64,000 bases of DNA from Paracidovorax oryzae ATCC 19882 (GTDB lineage: Bacteria; Pseudomonadota; Gammaproteobacteria; Burkholderiales; Burkholderiaceae_C): positions 256,304 to 320,303 of the forward strand of contig NZ_KK366049.1 in assembly GCF_000687165.1 (NCBI RefSeq), given 5' to 3'. Below are positions 1 through 9,519 of the stretch, one piece after another. The translations under genes and the position numbers were made by a program. Under the pieces are notes generated by a model that did not search any database, was not told where the DNA came from, and saw only the letters and a list, made by a program, of their open reading frames with translations. Each line of letters starts with the position of its first letter. Positions within the stretch are counted from its first letter, which is position 1.

Positions 1-590
1 ATGAGCGTGTGCGCGGCCAGTTGCTCCAGGTTGCGCGGCGTGCCGTGCCGATCGAGGTAGTCGCGCCGCGCATGCAGGCCCACGTCGATGTGCCCCAGGC
101 GCCGGGCCACCAGTTGCTCCTGCCGGGGCGTGGCCATGCGCACGGCGATGTCGGCCTCGCGGTGCAGCAGGTCCTGCACGCGGTCGGTCAGCACCAGCTC
201 GACGGACAGGGCCGGGTGCGCGCTCCGCAGCGCGGCGATCACGGGCGGCAGCACCTCCACCCCGATCACGTCGCTGCAACCCACCCGCACGGTCCCCCGG
301 ACACCGCCCTCCGGGCCGCCCTGGCTGGCGGCCGTGCGTTCGAGGGACGCCGCCAGGCTGGCCATTGCCCGGGCCTGCGGATGCAGCGCCTGCGCCGCGT
401 CCGTGGGCATCAGCCCCGTGGGCGACCGGGTGAAGAGGGGCGTGCCCAGCGCCTTCTCCAGCGATTCCACGTGGCGCCCCGCCGTGGGCTGGGTGATGCC
501 CAGCGCGCGCGCCGCGCCCGATAGCGATCCTTCGGTCAGCACGGCCAGGAAGGTGCGGTAGAGCTCCCATCCGATATTGCTCTTGGTCAT
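1..590 (-). CDS. LysR-family transcriptional regulator (partial, 3' end beyond window)
   Basis: The minus-strand frame opens at ATG 590 and stays open to the window edge (196 residues seen). The N-terminus reads as a winged helix-turn-helix of the LysR type (LYRTFLAVLTEGSLSGAARA, then GITQPTAGRHVESLE and LFTRSPTGLMPT). This is followed by the start of a LysR substrate-binding domain (VRVGCSDVIGVEVLPP, then a segment on vulnerability of the effector pocket, READIAVRMATPRQ). It is divergent from the epimerase gene at 694 with about 100 bp between them, the classic arrangement for a LysR protein controlling its neighbour. The ligand cannot be told from the sequence. Confidence 0.9.
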   Translation of the reverse strand, partial: MTKSNIGWELYRTFLAVLTEGSLSGAARALGITQPTAGRHVESLEKALGTPLFTRSPTGLMPTDAAQALHPQARAMASLAASLERTAASQGGPEGGVRGTVRVGCSDVIGVEVLPPVIAALRSAHPALSVELVLTDRVQDLLHREADIAVRMATPRQEQLVARRLGHIDVGLHARRDYLDRHGTPRNLEQLAAHTL

Positions 591-693
591 GCATAAATGT
601 ATATCTGCTGCCTCATGCTGTGCAATTCCTTTTGATCCGGGCTGTCCGCAGAATCGGCTCCATCGGCCCTGGTGGCCTCGCAAGGAGATGGAA

Positions 694-1677
694 ATGGCGG
701 ATCGTTGCAGGACAGCCCTGGTGCTGGGCGCTACCGGGGGCATCGGGGGCGAGGTGGCGCGGCAATTGCTCGGCGCGGGGTGGACGGTGCATGCACTGGC
801 GCGCGGCGGCGCCCCGGAGGCACCGTGCGGCGAGGGGATCGCCTGGTTCCGAGGGGATGCGATGCGCCGGGACGACGTGGCGCGGGCCGCGCAGGGGTGT
901 TCGGCCATCGTGCATGCCGTCAACCCTCCCGGCTACCGCGACTGGGACACCCTGGTCATGCCGATGGTCGAGAACACCATCGCCGCAGCGGCGGCGCTGG
1001 GGGCGACCATCGTGTTGCCGGGCACGGTGTACAACTTCGGGCCCGATGCGTTCCCGTGCATCACCGAGGGCGCCCCCCAGCGTCCTGCCACCCGCAAGGG
1101 CGCCATCCGGGTGCGGATGGAAGAGCGCCTCGAGGCCGCCAGCCGGCAGGGGTGCCGCGCCATCGTCGTGCGGGCCGGCGATTTCTTCGGGCCGAAGCCG
1201 GGCAACAACTGGTTCTCGCAGGGCCTGGTCCGCCCGGGGCGGCCCGTGGCGTCGATCTCGAACCCGGCGCGTCCGGGCGTGGGGCACCAGTGGGCCTACC
1301 TGCCCGACGTGGCGCGCACCATGGTGGCCCTGCTGGAGCGGCGCGCATCGCTCGCGGCGTTCGAGCGGTTCCACGTGGCAGGCCATTGGGATGCCACCGG
1401 CCTGCAGATGGCCGAGGCCATCCGGCGGGTGGTGCAGCGGCGTTGCGGCACCGTGCCGCGCGTGGTCCGCACGCCGTGGTGGCTGCTGCGCCTCGCCGCC
1501 CCTTTCGTGCCCACGCTGCGCGAGTTGATGGAGATGCGCTACCTGTGGGAGCAGCCCGTGCGCATGGACAACGCCCGCCTGCTGGAGGTGCTGGGCCATG
1601 AGCCGCACACCCCGCTCGACGAGGCGGTGGAGGCCTCGCTCGACGGCCTGGGCTGCCTGGCGCCGGCGGGCCGGTAG
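694..1677 (+). CDS. NAD(P)-dependent epimerase/short-chain dehydrogenase family protein
   Basis: A 327-residue protein with an N-terminal Rossmann nucleotide-binding motif (VLGATGGIGGEVARQLL). It then has a segment typical of extended SDR/NAD-dependent epimerases (AVNPPGYRDWDTLVMPMVENTIAAA; PGTVYNFGP with the catalytic-type Tyr). I chose ATG 694 because AAGGAG (682-687) lies 6 nt upstream. The in-frame ATG at 688 touches that site, and the longer upstream reading has no ribosome site. A weak promoter (TTCCTT, 17 bp, CAGAAT at 626-654) lies in the gap to the divergent LysR gene, which probably regulates it. The substrate is unknown. Confidence 0.85.
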   Translation: MADRCRTALVLGATGGIGGEVARQLLGAGWTVHALARGGAPEAPCGEGIAWFRGDAMRRDDVARAAQGCSAIVHAVNPPGYRDWDTLVMPMVENTIAAAAALGATIVLPGTVYNFGPDAFPCITEGAPQRPATRKGAIRVRMEERLEAASRQGCRAIVVRAGDFFGPKPGNNWFSQGLVRPGRPVASISNPARPGVGHQWAYLPDVARTMVALLERRASLAAFERFHVAGHWDATGLQMAEAIRRVVQRRCGTVPRVVRTPWWLLRLAAPFVPTLRELMEMRYLWEQPVRMDNARLLEVLGHEPHTPLDEAVEASLDGLGCLAPAGR

Positions 1678-1703
1678 CCGCGCCGGTGGGGCCGTCGCGG
1701 CGC

Positions 1704-2030
1704 TCAGCGCCCCACGGCCTTTTCCAACTCGGCCTTGTTCATCTTCGAGCGGCCGGCAATGTGCTTCCTGCGTGCCTCTTCGTAGAGCTGCTCGCGCGTG
1801 CGGCCCTGCGCGCCGGTATGCGAGCGCTGGCCGCCGCGCACGGGCGCGGGCGTGTCGTGCACGGTCTTCGGGTTGGCCTTCTTCGCCTCGCCGTGCTGGG
1901 CGCGCTCCTTGTTGACGGTGCGCGCCGCGATCTGCTCGGCCGTCTTTTCGCTGCGGCCGCGCTCCTCGAGGCTGTCCTTGATGTGTTCGTACTGGCGCTC
2001 GCGCTTGTCGCTCCAGGCGGCTCGGGGCAT
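1704..2030 (-). CDS. Small basic protein with C-terminal Rho_N-like (SAP-like) motif
   Basis: 108 residues, highly charged and rich in Lys, Arg, Glu and Gln, with no signal peptide or membrane segment. The C-terminus (REQLYEEARRKHIAGRSKMN followed by KAELEKAV) resembles the Rho termination factor N-terminal / SAP-like helix-extended-loop-helix that binds nucleic acid. Proteins of this type are often labelled plasmid stabilization protein in Comamonadaceae, without functional proof. ATG 2030 is preceded by GGAGT 8 nt upstream, which decides the start. It sits tail-to-tail with the epimerase gene. A stress-related nucleic-acid-binding role is only a guess. Confidence 0.7.
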   Translation of the reverse strand: MPRAAWSDKRERQYEHIKDSLEERGRSEKTAEQIAARTVNKERAQHGEAKKANPKTVHDTPAPVRGGQRSHTGAQGRTREQLYEEARRKHIAGRSKMNKAELEKAVGR

Positions 2031-2395
2031 GGTGGACTCCTTGGCGTTGTCGGAAAAAGGAAAAACGGAAAAGACCCTCGCGCTATCTGACGGCCTGCGG
2101 TGCCCCGTGCATGTCGGCGCCGCGGGCATGGCGCCGTAGGACGTGGCACCGCCTTGCTGGGCATCGCGGGCTGCGGCGCTGGCCGTGGCCCAGAACACGG
2201 AGGCGCCGTGGTGGATGGCATAGCCGGGCAGGGTGTGGGAGAGTCGAGGCCGGTGTTCGCGCAATGCCGGGTCGCCCCAGATCCAGTGGCTTACGGCGTT
2301 GACGGGCGTGATGGCGGCGCGTGCCTGGCGCCGGCCCGCGTGTCGGAGGGCACGGCAACCGCATGCAGGCGCATGCATTCACGCGAAAGGTTTCC
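2031..2395. other. Intergenic region without a recognised gene
   Basis: About 365 bp between two divergent genes (starts at 2030 minus and 2396 plus). It should hold both promoters. I see no convincing ORF, RNA gene or strong palindrome here. Confidence 0.5.
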
Positions 2396-2866
2396 ATGGA
2401 GTATTTCGTCGCCAAGTGGCTGCACATCCTCTCGTCCACGGTCCTGTTCGGCACGGGCATCGGAACGGCGTTCTACCTGCTGGTCGCCATGCTGGGCCGC
2501 GACCTGCGCTTCATCGTGCCGATGACGCGCTGCGTGGTGCGAGCCGACTGGCTTTTCACCGGGACCACGGCGGTGCTGCAGCCGCTCACCGGCTGGTGGC
2601 TGGTGCACCTGATGGGCCTGCCGTGGAGCACGCCGTGGCTGGCGCGGTCGCTGGGCCTGTATGCCCTGGCCATGGCCTGCTGGCTGCCGGTGGTCTGGAT
2701 CCAGGTGCGCATGCGCGACGAGGCGGTACGCGCGCAGGCCGGCCATCCGGATGCGTGGCCCGCGCTGTGGCGCTTCTTCATCGCCTGGGTGGTGCTGGGC
2801 GTGCCGGCATTGGTGGCGTTCCTTGCCATCTTCTGGTTCATGGTGAGCAAGCCGGTGGGGGCCTAG
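2396..2866 (+). CDS. DUF2269-family integral membrane protein
   Basis: 156 residues with four hydrophobic segments (around residues 5-28, 45-70, 78-100 and 125-150). It matches the DUF2269 pattern, beginning MEYFVAKWLHILSSTVLFGTGIGTAFYL, with conserved KWLHILSS and GTA(F)Y motifs. Start ATG 2396 is preferred because residues before it in the longer frame are not hydrophobic and do not fit the family. The family is a predicted inner-membrane protein of unknown function. The next gene downstream is the separately regulated lactate permease. Confidence 0.8.
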   Translation: MEYFVAKWLHILSSTVLFGTGIGTAFYLLVAMLGRDLRFIVPMTRCVVRADWLFTGTTAVLQPLTGWWLVHLMGLPWSTPWLARSLGLYALAMACWLPVVWIQVRMRDEAVRAQAGHPDAWPALWRFFIAWVVLGVPALVAFLAIFWFMVSKPVGA

Positions 2867-2908
2867 CCAGGCTGCGGTAGCCCGCCGAGTGCAGGATGGA
2901 TAGGTGCT

Positions 2909-2925
2909 AATTGGTCGTACCAATT
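2909..2925. promoter_or_regulatory. LldR-type operator O1 upstream of lldP
   Basis: Perfect 7-bp inverted repeat AATTGGT-CGT-ACCAATT. It fits the FadR/GntR-subfamily TnGTnnnACnA core and is nearly the E. coli LldR operator sequence. The centre is 116 bp from the second copy. Confidence 0.85.
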
Positions 2926-3025
2926 GGCGATCATGCGTTATGATTTCAGGCTGCTCGCGGGTTTACCCTGTTTGTCGAGGCGTCACGCGTCTTCGAGAAT
3001 GCGCTTCGTTGCGTTGATTGGTTTT

Positions 3026-3040
3026 ATTGGTCATACCAAT
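3026..3040. promoter_or_regulatory. LldR-type operator O2 upstream of lldP
   Basis: ATTGGT-CAT-ACCAAT, the second copy of the 2909 site, 60 bp before the lldP ATG. Two operators bracketing the promoter match the looped repressor/activator architecture known for E. coli lldPRD. Confidence 0.85.
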
Positions 3041-3100
3041 TTGGTGTGCTTGCAGACCCATTGCAACGGAGTTTCTCTTCCCATTCCACACCGACCCGTC

Positions 3101-4798
3101 ATGCAAACCCTCTGGCAGCAGAACTACGACCCCGCCGGAAACATCTGGATTTCCGCGCTGGTGGCGCTCATTCCCATCGTCTTCTTCTTCCTCGCGCTGA
3201 CCCGCCTGCGCCTGAAGGGGTACCAGGCGGGCACCATCACCGTGCTGCTGTCGCTGGCCGTGGCGCTGCTCTTCTACCGCATGCCGGCGAGCGCCGCGCT
3301 GGCCTCGGCCGTGTACGGCTTCCTCTACGGCCTGTGGCCGATCGCCTGGATCATCGTGGCCGCGGTGTTCCTCTACAAGATCTCGGTGGCGACGGGGCAG
3401 TTCGCCGTCATCCGTGCGTCGATCCTCTCCGTCACGGAGGACCAGCGGCTGCAGCTCATCCTGGTGGGCTTCTGCTTCGGGGCGTTCCTGGAGGGGGCGG
3501 CGGGCTTCGGCGCGCCGGTGGCCATCACCGCGGCGCTGCTGGTGGGACTCGGCTTCAAGCCGCTCTACGCCGCCGGCCTGTGCCTGATCGCCAACACGGC
3601 GCCCGTGGCGTTCGGCGCGATGGGCATCCCGATCATCGTGGCGGGCCAGGTGTCTGGCGTGGACGCGTTCGCCATCGGCCAGATGGCCGGCCGGCAGCTG
3701 CCTTTCATGACGGTGATCGTGCTGTTCTGGATCATGGCGATCATGGACGGATGGCGCGGCGTGAAGGAAACCTGGCCCGCCGTGCTGGTGGGCGGCGGCA
3801 CCTTTGCCGGCATGCAGTTCCTGACGGCCAACTACGTCGGTCCCGAACTGCCGGACATCACCTCCGCCATCGTCTCGCTGGTGGTGCTGACGCTGTTCCT
3901 GAAGGTGTGGCAGCCCCGGCGCATCTTCCGCTTCGAGGAGGAGCCCGCGGCGCCCGGCGCACGGCCTGCAGCCCGCGGCCGGTCCGCAGCCACCGGTGTC
4001 TCCAGCGGCGCGCCGCTGACGGCCGGGGCGGTCTTCAAGGCCTGGTCGCCCTTCATCATCCTCACCGCCGTGGTCACGCTCTGGAGCCTCAAGCCCTTCA
4101 AGGCGCTGTTCGCGGCCCAGGGCGCGCTGGCCTCCACCGTGGTCAACATCCCGGTGCCGTTCCTGCACAACCTGGTCGAGAAGGTGCCCCCCGTGGTCGC
4201 TTCCGCGGCGCCCTATGGCGCGGTGTACACCTTCAACTGGCTGTCCGCCACGGGCACGGCCATCCTGATCGCCGCGCTGGTCACGATCGCTTTCACCCGC
4301 CTGTCACCGGCCAAGGCCGTGGCGACGCTGGGCGAGACGTTCAGGGAACTGGCGGTGCCGATCTATTCCATCGGCATGGTGCTGGCCTTCGCCTTCATCG
4401 CCAACTACTCCGGCCTGTCCGCCACGCTGGCGCTGGCCCTGGCGCACACGGGCCATGCCTTCACCTTCTTCTCGCCCTTCCTGGGCTGGATCGGCGTGTT
4501 CCTGACGGGCTCCGATACGTCGGCCAACGCGCTGTTCGCCGCACTGCAGGCCACCACCGCGCAGCAGCTCGGCCTGCCGCAGGTGCTGACGGTGGCGGCC
4601 AACACCACGGGCGGCGTCACCGGCAAGATGATCTCGCCGCAGTCCATCGCCATCGCCTGCGCGGCGGTGGGCCTGGCCGGGCGCGAGTCGGACCTGTTCC
4701 GCTTCACGGTGAAGCACAGCCTGGTCTTCGCGGCCATCATCGGCATCATGACCACGCTGCAGGCCTATGTGTTTCCGTGGATGATCCCGGGGCATTGA
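3101..4798 (+). CDS. lldP: L-lactate permease
   Basis: 565 residues, the usual length for the LctP/LldP family. It is a polytopic inner-membrane protein that imports L-lactate with protons. Typical family segments are visible: [17 protein letters not shown] near residues 126-142, [14 protein letters not shown], and a late [10 protein letters not shown] plus [20 protein letters not shown] chose ATG 3101 because the extended upstream reading would run through both operators. It is the first gene of lldP-lldR-lldD. The two operators upstream imply control by the LldR encoded 21 bp downstream. Confidence 0.95.
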   Translation: MQTLWQQNYDPAGNIWISALVALIPIVFFFLALTRLRLKGYQAGTITVLLSLAVALLFYRMPASAALASAVYGFLYGLWPIAWIIVAAVFLYKISVATGQFAVIRASILSVTEDQRLQLILVGFCFGAFLEGAAGFGAPVAITAALLVGLGFKPLYAAGLCLIANTAPVAFGAMGIPIIVAGQVSGVDAFAIGQMAGRQLPFMTVIVLFWIMAIMDGWRGVKETWPAVLVGGGTFAGMQFLTANYVGPELPDITSAIVSLVVLTLFLKVWQPRRIFRFEEEPAAPGARPAARGRSAATGVSSGAPLTAGAVFKAWSPFIILTAVVTLWSLKPFKALFAAQGALASTVVNIPVPFLHNLVEKVPPVVASAAPYGAVYTFNWLSATGTAILIAALVTIAFTRLSPAKAVATLGETFRELAVPIYSIGMVLAFAFIANYSGLSATLALALAHTGHAFTFFSPFLGWIGVFLTGSDTSANALFAALQATTAQQLGLPQVLTVAANTTGGVTGKMISPQSIAIACAAVGLAGRESDLFRFTVKHSLVFAAIIGIMTTLQAYVFPWMIPGH

Positions 4799-4819
4799 CA
4801 CCACTCTCCGAGGTTTGAC

Positions 4820-5599
4820 ATGCGCCTGGCCGATCACGTCGTCGAGAAACTGCTTGCCCTGGTGCAGTCCCGCGGGCTGCAGGCCGGGCAGCGGCTGCCT
4901 GCAGAGCGGCAGCTGGCGGACGAGCTGGGCGTGTCGCGCACCTCCCTGCGCGAGGCGATCCAGAAGCTCGTGAGCCAGGGCGTGCTGGCCAGCCGGCGCG
5001 GCGACGGCACGTATGTGCAGGCGGGTGGCTCGGCGGAGTGGCTGCAGCCCGCGGTGGCACCGCTCACGCGGCTGATGGAGTCCGATCCGCACTACCGCTA
5101 CGACGTGCTCGAGACCCGCCATGCGCTGGAAAGCAGCACCGCCTGGCTGGCCGCCCAGCGCGCCACCGCCGAGGACAAGGACCGCATCCGGCGCTGCTTC
5201 GACGTGATGATGCAGCACCAGCAGAGCGGCAACGCCGAGCTGGCGTCGCGCGCCGATGCCCAGTTCCACCTCGCCATCGCCGAGGCGTCGCACAACCTGG
5301 TGCTGGTGCAGGTGATGCACAGCCTGTTCACCATGGTGCTGTCCACCGTCGAGCGCAACCGCCACGACATGTTCCGCCTGAGCGAGCCCGTCACCATGCA
5401 GGCGCTCACCGCGCAGCACCAGGGCCTCATGCAGGCCATTCTCGACAGCAATCCGCAGCGGGCCCGCCAGTGCATCGGAGAGCATCTGGAGCACGTGCGC
5501 GCCACCATCCAGCGCCTGGACGAGGACCGCGCCCGCCGGGAGCGCTCCATGCGCATGCCGGTGGACGCGGGCCCCGCGCCGCTGTTGCCCCCTCATTGA
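4820..5599 (+). CDS. lldR: GntR/FadR-family lactate-responsive regulator LldR
   Basis: 259 residues. The N-terminal GntR winged helix (residues 1-70, [33 protein letters not shown]) is followed by an all-helical FCD effector domain with its metal/ligand-binding pattern ([30 protein letters not shown]). It lies between the permease and the dehydrogenase, the order found in enterobacterial lldPRD, and two matching operators precede lldP. It is therefore expected to repress without lactate and allow or activate expression with lactate. GAGG precedes ATG 4820. Confidence 0.93.
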   Translation: MRLADHVVEKLLALVQSRGLQAGQRLPAERQLADELGVSRTSLREAIQKLVSQGVLASRRGDGTYVQAGGSAEWLQPAVAPLTRLMESDPHYRYDVLETRHALESSTAWLAAQRATAEDKDRIRRCFDVMMQHQQSGNAELASRADAQFHLAIAEASHNLVLVQVMHSLFTMVLSTVERNRHDMFRLSEPVTMQALTAQHQGLMQAILDSNPQRARQCIGEHLEHVRATIQRLDEDRARRERSMRMPVDAGPAPLLPPH

Positions 5600-5609
5600 C
5601 CCGACAACC

Positions 5610-6746
5610 ATGATCATCTCTTCCACCGCCGACTACCGCGAAGCCGCGCGCAAGCGCCTGCCTCCCTTCCTGTTCCACTACATCGACGGCGGCGCCTATG
5701 CCGAGCAGACCCTGCGCCGCAACGTCGATGACCTGGCCGCGGTCGCGCTGCGCCAGCGCGTGCTCAAGGACATGAGCCGCCTCGACACCAGCATCGAGCT
5801 GTTCGGCGAGAAGCTCTCCATCCCCGTCGCGCTCTCGCCCGTGGGCCTGACGGGCATGTACGCGCGGCGCGGCGAGGTGCAGGCCGCGCGCGCGGCCGAC
5901 CGGCACGGCATTCCGTTCACGATGTCGAGCGTCTCGGTCTGCCCGATCGAGGAGGTGGCGCCGAAGCTCGGCCGTCCGATGTGGTTCCAGCTCTACGTGC
6001 TCAAGGACCGCGGCTTCATGAAGAACGCCCTGGAGCGCGCCCAGGCGGCGGGCTGCACGGCGCTGGTGTTCACCGTGGACATGCCCGTGCCCGGCGCGCG
6101 CTACCGCGACGCGCATTCCGGCATGAGCGGCCCCAACGCCGCGCTGCGCCGCTACTGGCAGGCCGCCATGCACCCGCGCTGGGCGTGGGACGTGGGCGCG
6201 CTGGGCCGCCCGCACGACCTGGGCAACATCTCCGCCTACCTCGGCAAGCCCACGGGCCTGGCCGACTACATGGGCTACCTGGGCGCCAATTTCGATCCCT
6301 CCATCTCGTGGAAGGACCTGGAATGGATCCGCGCGTTCTGGAAGGGGCCCATGATCATCAAGGGCATTCTGGACCCGGAGGACGCGAAGGACGCCGTGCG
6401 CTTCGGCGCGGACGGCATCATCGTCTCCAACCACGGCGGCCGCCAGCTCGACGGCGTGCTCTCCTCGGCGCGCGCGCTGCCGCCCATCGCCGATGCGGTG
6501 AAGGGCCAGATCAAGATCCTGGCCGACTCGGGCATCCGCAACGGCCTGGACGTGGTGCGCACCATCGCGCTCGGCGCCGACGCCGCGATGATCGGCCGCG
6601 CCTTCATCTACGCGCTGGCCGCGGCAGGCGAGGCCGGCGTGAAGCACGTGCTGGAGCTGATCGAGAAGGAAATGCGCGTGGCGATGACGCTCACCAGCGT
6701 GGCGAAGGTCTCCGACATCACGGGTGACCTGCTGGTGAAGGCCTGA
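5610..6746 (+). CDS. lldD: FMN-dependent L-lactate dehydrogenase
   Basis: 378 residues, an alpha-hydroxy-acid oxidase family (beta/alpha)8 barrel. It oxidises L-lactate to pyruvate and passes electrons to the quinone pool at the membrane. Seen: the N-terminus [20 protein letters not shown] typical of LldD, the FMN-binding segment [14 protein letters not shown], the proton-abstracting His motif [10 protein letters not shown] near residue 275, and the C-terminal [12 protein letters not shown] plus [11 protein letters not shown] phosphate-binding loops. It starts 10 bp after lldR and completes the operon. Confidence 0.95.
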   Translation: MIISSTADYREAARKRLPPFLFHYIDGGAYAEQTLRRNVDDLAAVALRQRVLKDMSRLDTSIELFGEKLSIPVALSPVGLTGMYARRGEVQAARAADRHGIPFTMSSVSVCPIEEVAPKLGRPMWFQLYVLKDRGFMKNALERAQAAGCTALVFTVDMPVPGARYRDAHSGMSGPNAALRRYWQAAMHPRWAWDVGALGRPHDLGNISAYLGKPTGLADYMGYLGANFDPSISWKDLEWIRAFWKGPMIIKGILDPEDAKDAVRFGADGIIVSNHGGRQLDGVLSSARALPPIADAVKGQIKILADSGIRNGLDVVRTIALGADAAMIGRAFIYALAAAGEAGVKHVLELIEKEMRVAMTLTSVAKVSDITGDLLVKA

Positions 6747-6819
6747 GCGCACCCCGCGCTCGTCGGGTTGCGGTTCCTTCCACGTCCCTGGTATATACAT
6801 CCCATTCAGGAGGTACGTG

Positions 6820-7305
6820 ATGAAGGCTGCTGTTTTTCTGGCGGTATGGCTTGCTGCTGCGCTGGGGGCGATCGGTGCGGCGGCCCAGACCCGCTGCCCC
6901 TCGGGTGTCCAGGCCGGTGGAGCGCAATGCCTTCCCGATGACGAGGCGGCTGCGCCGCCGCGGCCTACCGGGGAGTGGGTGAAGACCTGGGGTGCCATGG
7001 TGAGTTCCAACGCGGGCCGCGGCGCCTGGACCTCTTCGGGCAAGACGACCGAAGAGGCCGCGCGCCAGGATGCGCTGGGGAAGTGCCGTGCCACCGGCGT
7101 GCGCGACTGCGTGGTGGACATGGCCTATTTCAACCAGTGCGCGGCCGTCGCCGGAGCGAACGGCGGCAAGGCCGGCAGCATCGATACCGGCAAGGACGAA
7201 AGCGTGGCCAGCCAGCGGGCCCTGGATTCCTGCGAGAAGAAAGCGGGATCGAAGTGCTCGGTGCTGTTCGTCGAATGCTCCAGGCCGATCTTCGTCAAGT
7301 ATTAG
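6820..7305 (+). CDS. Secreted DUF4189-domain protein
   Basis: 161 residues. A signal peptide (residues 1-22, hydrophobic core AVFLAVWLAAALGAIG, cleavage near AAA-Q) precedes a DUF4189-like domain (WGAMVSSNAGRGAWTSSGKT ... ARQDALGKC ... CVVDMAYFNQCAAVA ... SCEKKAGSKCSVLFVECS). Regular cysteines suggest disulfides in the periplasm. ATG 6820 is set by a perfect AGGAGGT at 6808-6814; the in-frame GTG at 6817 is too close. The family function is unknown. Confidence 0.8.
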   Translation: MKAAVFLAVWLAAALGAIGAAAQTRCPSGVQAGGAQCLPDDEAAAPPRPTGEWVKTWGAMVSSNAGRGAWTSSGKTTEEAARQDALGKCRATGVRDCVVDMAYFNQCAAVAGANGGKAGSIDTGKDESVASQRALDSCEKKAGSKCSVLFVECSRPIFVKY

Positions 7306-7347
7306 GCCGGCCCCACATGTCCTGCGATTTGAGCGGATGCTTCGCCA

Positions 7348-9429
7348 TCACCTGAACGTATAGCGCGCACTGAGCCGAACGCTGCGCGTCTCCATCGGGT
7401 GGATGTGGCGGTCGTTCACGCCACCGTGGCAGCTTCCTCCCGCGACCTCGCCCGCAGTGCACGACGCGTAGTAGTACTCGATGTCGTTGCCCTGGTTTCC
7501 TGCCAGGTTGAACACGTCCAGGCCCAGGGTCACGTGCCTGTTCACGGCGTAGCGCGCGCTGACATTCAGCAGCGTCGTGGAGCGTGAACGCACGCTGCCC
7601 AGCGTATCCAGCGCGCGCGGGCCGAGATAACGCAGCCGCAACGACGCGGTCCAGGACCCGTCGATGTAGGTCAGCCCCGCTGCGAACACGCGCTCCACGG
7701 CGTTGTCCACGTAGTTGCCTTCACCGGCGGGCGCCAGGCCACGGAAGCGGGCGCGCGACAGGGCTCCGTCGAGTTCGATGCGCCATGCAGGACTGAACTT
7801 CCACCGCAGCGTGGCCTCGACGCCGCGCCGTGTACTGGCCCGGCCCGGCTCCGTGGTGCCAGCATCACCCGCGTAGACCAGTTCCGAATCCAGGTTGAGC
7901 CTCCATAGCGCCAGCGTCGTTGTCAGGTCCTCGTCTGGCTGGAAGCGCCACCCGATCTCGGCGCCGCGGCCTTTCACCAATGCCGGGACACGATCCGCAG
8001 GGTCTCCGGTCTTCGGGTCGGTGGTGATGGTGGCGCCGCGCACGTCGTTGCTGTGGAAGCCGACGCCGGCGTTGATGTAGATATCGTGGGCAGGTTCGGG
8101 CGTGAAGGCCAGGCCGAGTTTGGTGCTCGCGACGGCGCCATGGCCCTTTCCGCCGTTGAGCGGACCGACCACCGGCTCGTGGCCGGTCACCTCGTAGCGC
8201 AGTGCATCGCCGCGCAGGCCCATGTACCCGCGCCACCGGTCGTTGAAGTGGACCAGCTGCTGTCCGTACAGGGAGAACAGGTCCTGCGAGACCTTGTCAT
8301 CGCGCACCGTGCCGAGCCGTTGGCGGACCTCCGTGTCGTACAGCCCGACTTCGCCGATGCGGTCGCCGCGCCACTGCGCGCCGAAGCTGAACACGCCGTC
8401 GAGGCCGCCGATCCGGTTGCCCACGGCGTGCGATGCCTGCACGCCGTACACCCTGCGCCGGTCGGTCTGCTCGAACTGGTCCCCGTTGACGGGATGGTTC
8501 AGGAAGTAGGTGAAGTCCGAGAACAGGTCGAAGCGGTAATCGATGGCATAGGCGCTGATCTCGGTGTCGCCATCCGGCCCCTTGTCGAACCATTTGCCCG
8601 ACAGGCTGATGCGCTGTGTCTTTCCTCCGTCGGTGGGATTCATGCTGCCGAAGCGGCCGATCTGCCCGCTGTCGATGGCCCGCTCCGGCACCTGGTCTGT
8701 CGAGGTCCAATGGCTCTTGTAGGCCATGGCGGTGATGCCGAAGCCGTGCGTCGGCGAACCCTGCGCGTAGCGCAGGACGGCATTCACCTTCCTGAGGTGC
8801 TCGGGCACGTCCCAGGGGCCGTCGTTGCCTTCGACCTCGATGGCTCCGAGCCAGGTCTGGTCGGCCACGGTGCGGGATCCCGCCGCCAGCAGCCGCCTGA
8901 AGCCGTGCGAGCCGGCGCTGGCCTCCACGAAGGGCGCTTCGAGCGCGCCGAAGTAGTCAAGGGACGCACTGCCAGCGAGCGAGAAGTCGCCGCTTTGCGC
9001 GAAGTAAGGCCCTTTGCGGTAGCGCACACCCGATACCAGCTCGGGAATCAGGAAATTCAGGTCTGCATAGCCCTGCCCGTGGCCGTGCGTCGGCATGTTG
9101 ACGGGCATGCCATCCACCGTCACCGCGAAGTCGGTGCCGTGGTCGAGGTTGAAGCCGCGCAGGAAATACTGGTTGGCCTTGCCGTCACCCGAGTGCTGCG
9201 TGGCCACCACGCCGGGCACTGCCTCGACGATGTCGCCGGGCCGCAGCTTGGGGCGCGATTGGTATGACCCACGCTCCACGGCACCTTCACTGGCGCTGTC
9301 TGCCGTGCCGATGGATGCGTCCTTGGGGCCGGTGACCTGGATCTCGGGCAGATGCGAGGTTTGTGCCCGGACGGCTGCGCTGCCGAGCAGCGCGCAACAG
9401 AGCAGGCGGCGGAAGAGGTGGGGCGGCAT
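7348..9429 (-). CDS. TonB-dependent outer-membrane receptor, likely for nickel or another NikR-controlled metal
   Basis: 693 residues from ATG 9429 (GGAG 9 nt upstream). This start gives a proper signal peptide (MPPHLFRRLLCCALLGSAAV ending at RAQ), while the 20-residue longer reading does not. The plug domain follows (RPGDIVEAVPGVVATQHSGD, QYFLRGFNLDHGTDFAVTVD, GMPVNMPTHGHGQGY). The C-terminal beta-barrel ends in an aromatic residue (RYTFR), as outer-membrane proteins do. It sits directly downstream of nikR on the same strand, with a palindrome in between. The His-rich HGHGQ loop and the neighbour suggest metal-complex uptake; the exact substrate is inference. Confidence 0.9.
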   Translation of the reverse strand: MPPHLFRRLLCCALLGSAAVRAQTSHLPEIQVTGPKDASIGTADSASEGAVERGSYQSRPKLRPGDIVEAVPGVVATQHSGDGKANQYFLRGFNLDHGTDFAVTVDGMPVNMPTHGHGQGYADLNFLIPELVSGVRYRKGPYFAQSGDFSLAGSASLDYFGALEAPFVEASAGSHGFRRLLAAGSRTVADQTWLGAIEVEGNDGPWDVPEHLRKVNAVLRYAQGSPTHGFGITAMAYKSHWTSTDQVPERAIDSGQIGRFGSMNPTDGGKTQRISLSGKWFDKGPDGDTEISAYAIDYRFDLFSDFTYFLNHPVNGDQFEQTDRRRVYGVQASHAVGNRIGGLDGVFSFGAQWRGDRIGEVGLYDTEVRQRLGTVRDDKVSQDLFSLYGQQLVHFNDRWRGYMGLRGDALRYEVTGHEPVVGPLNGGKGHGAVASTKLGLAFTPEPAHDIYINAGVGFHSNDVRGATITTDPKTGDPADRVPALVKGRGAEIGWRFQPDEDLTTTLALWRLNLDSELVYAGDAGTTEPGRASTRRGVEATLRWKFSPAWRIELDGALSRARFRGLAPAGEGNYVDNAVERVFAAGLTYIDGSWTASLRLRYLGPRALDTLGSVRSRSTTLLNVSARYAVNRHVTLGLDVFNLAGNQGNDIEYYYASCTAGEVAGGSCHGGVNDRHIHPMETRSVRLSARYTFR

Positions 9430-9448
9430 GCAGGCTCCGGTCGTGATT

Positions 9449-9475
9449 GTGTGAGGAATTCTTGATTCTTCATAC
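9449..9475. promoter_or_regulatory. Imperfect palindrome, candidate NikR operator
   Basis: 11-bp arms (GTGTGAGGAAT and ATTCTTCATAC) with 9 of 11 positions complementary and a 5-nt spacer, 20 bp before the receptor start. The outer half-sites resemble the NikR GTATGA/TCATAC consensus, but are separated by 15 nt rather than the usual 16. Confidence 0.5.
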
Positions 9476-9519
9476 ATTCCGGCCTGCATGCCATACGCCG
9501 TTCGGCGCAGCGTTGCGTT

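Noticed and set aside
577..693. Longer N-terminus for the epimerase starting at 577
   Set aside because: It would overlap the divergent LysR start and the promoter, with no ribosome site; AAGGAG places the start at 694.
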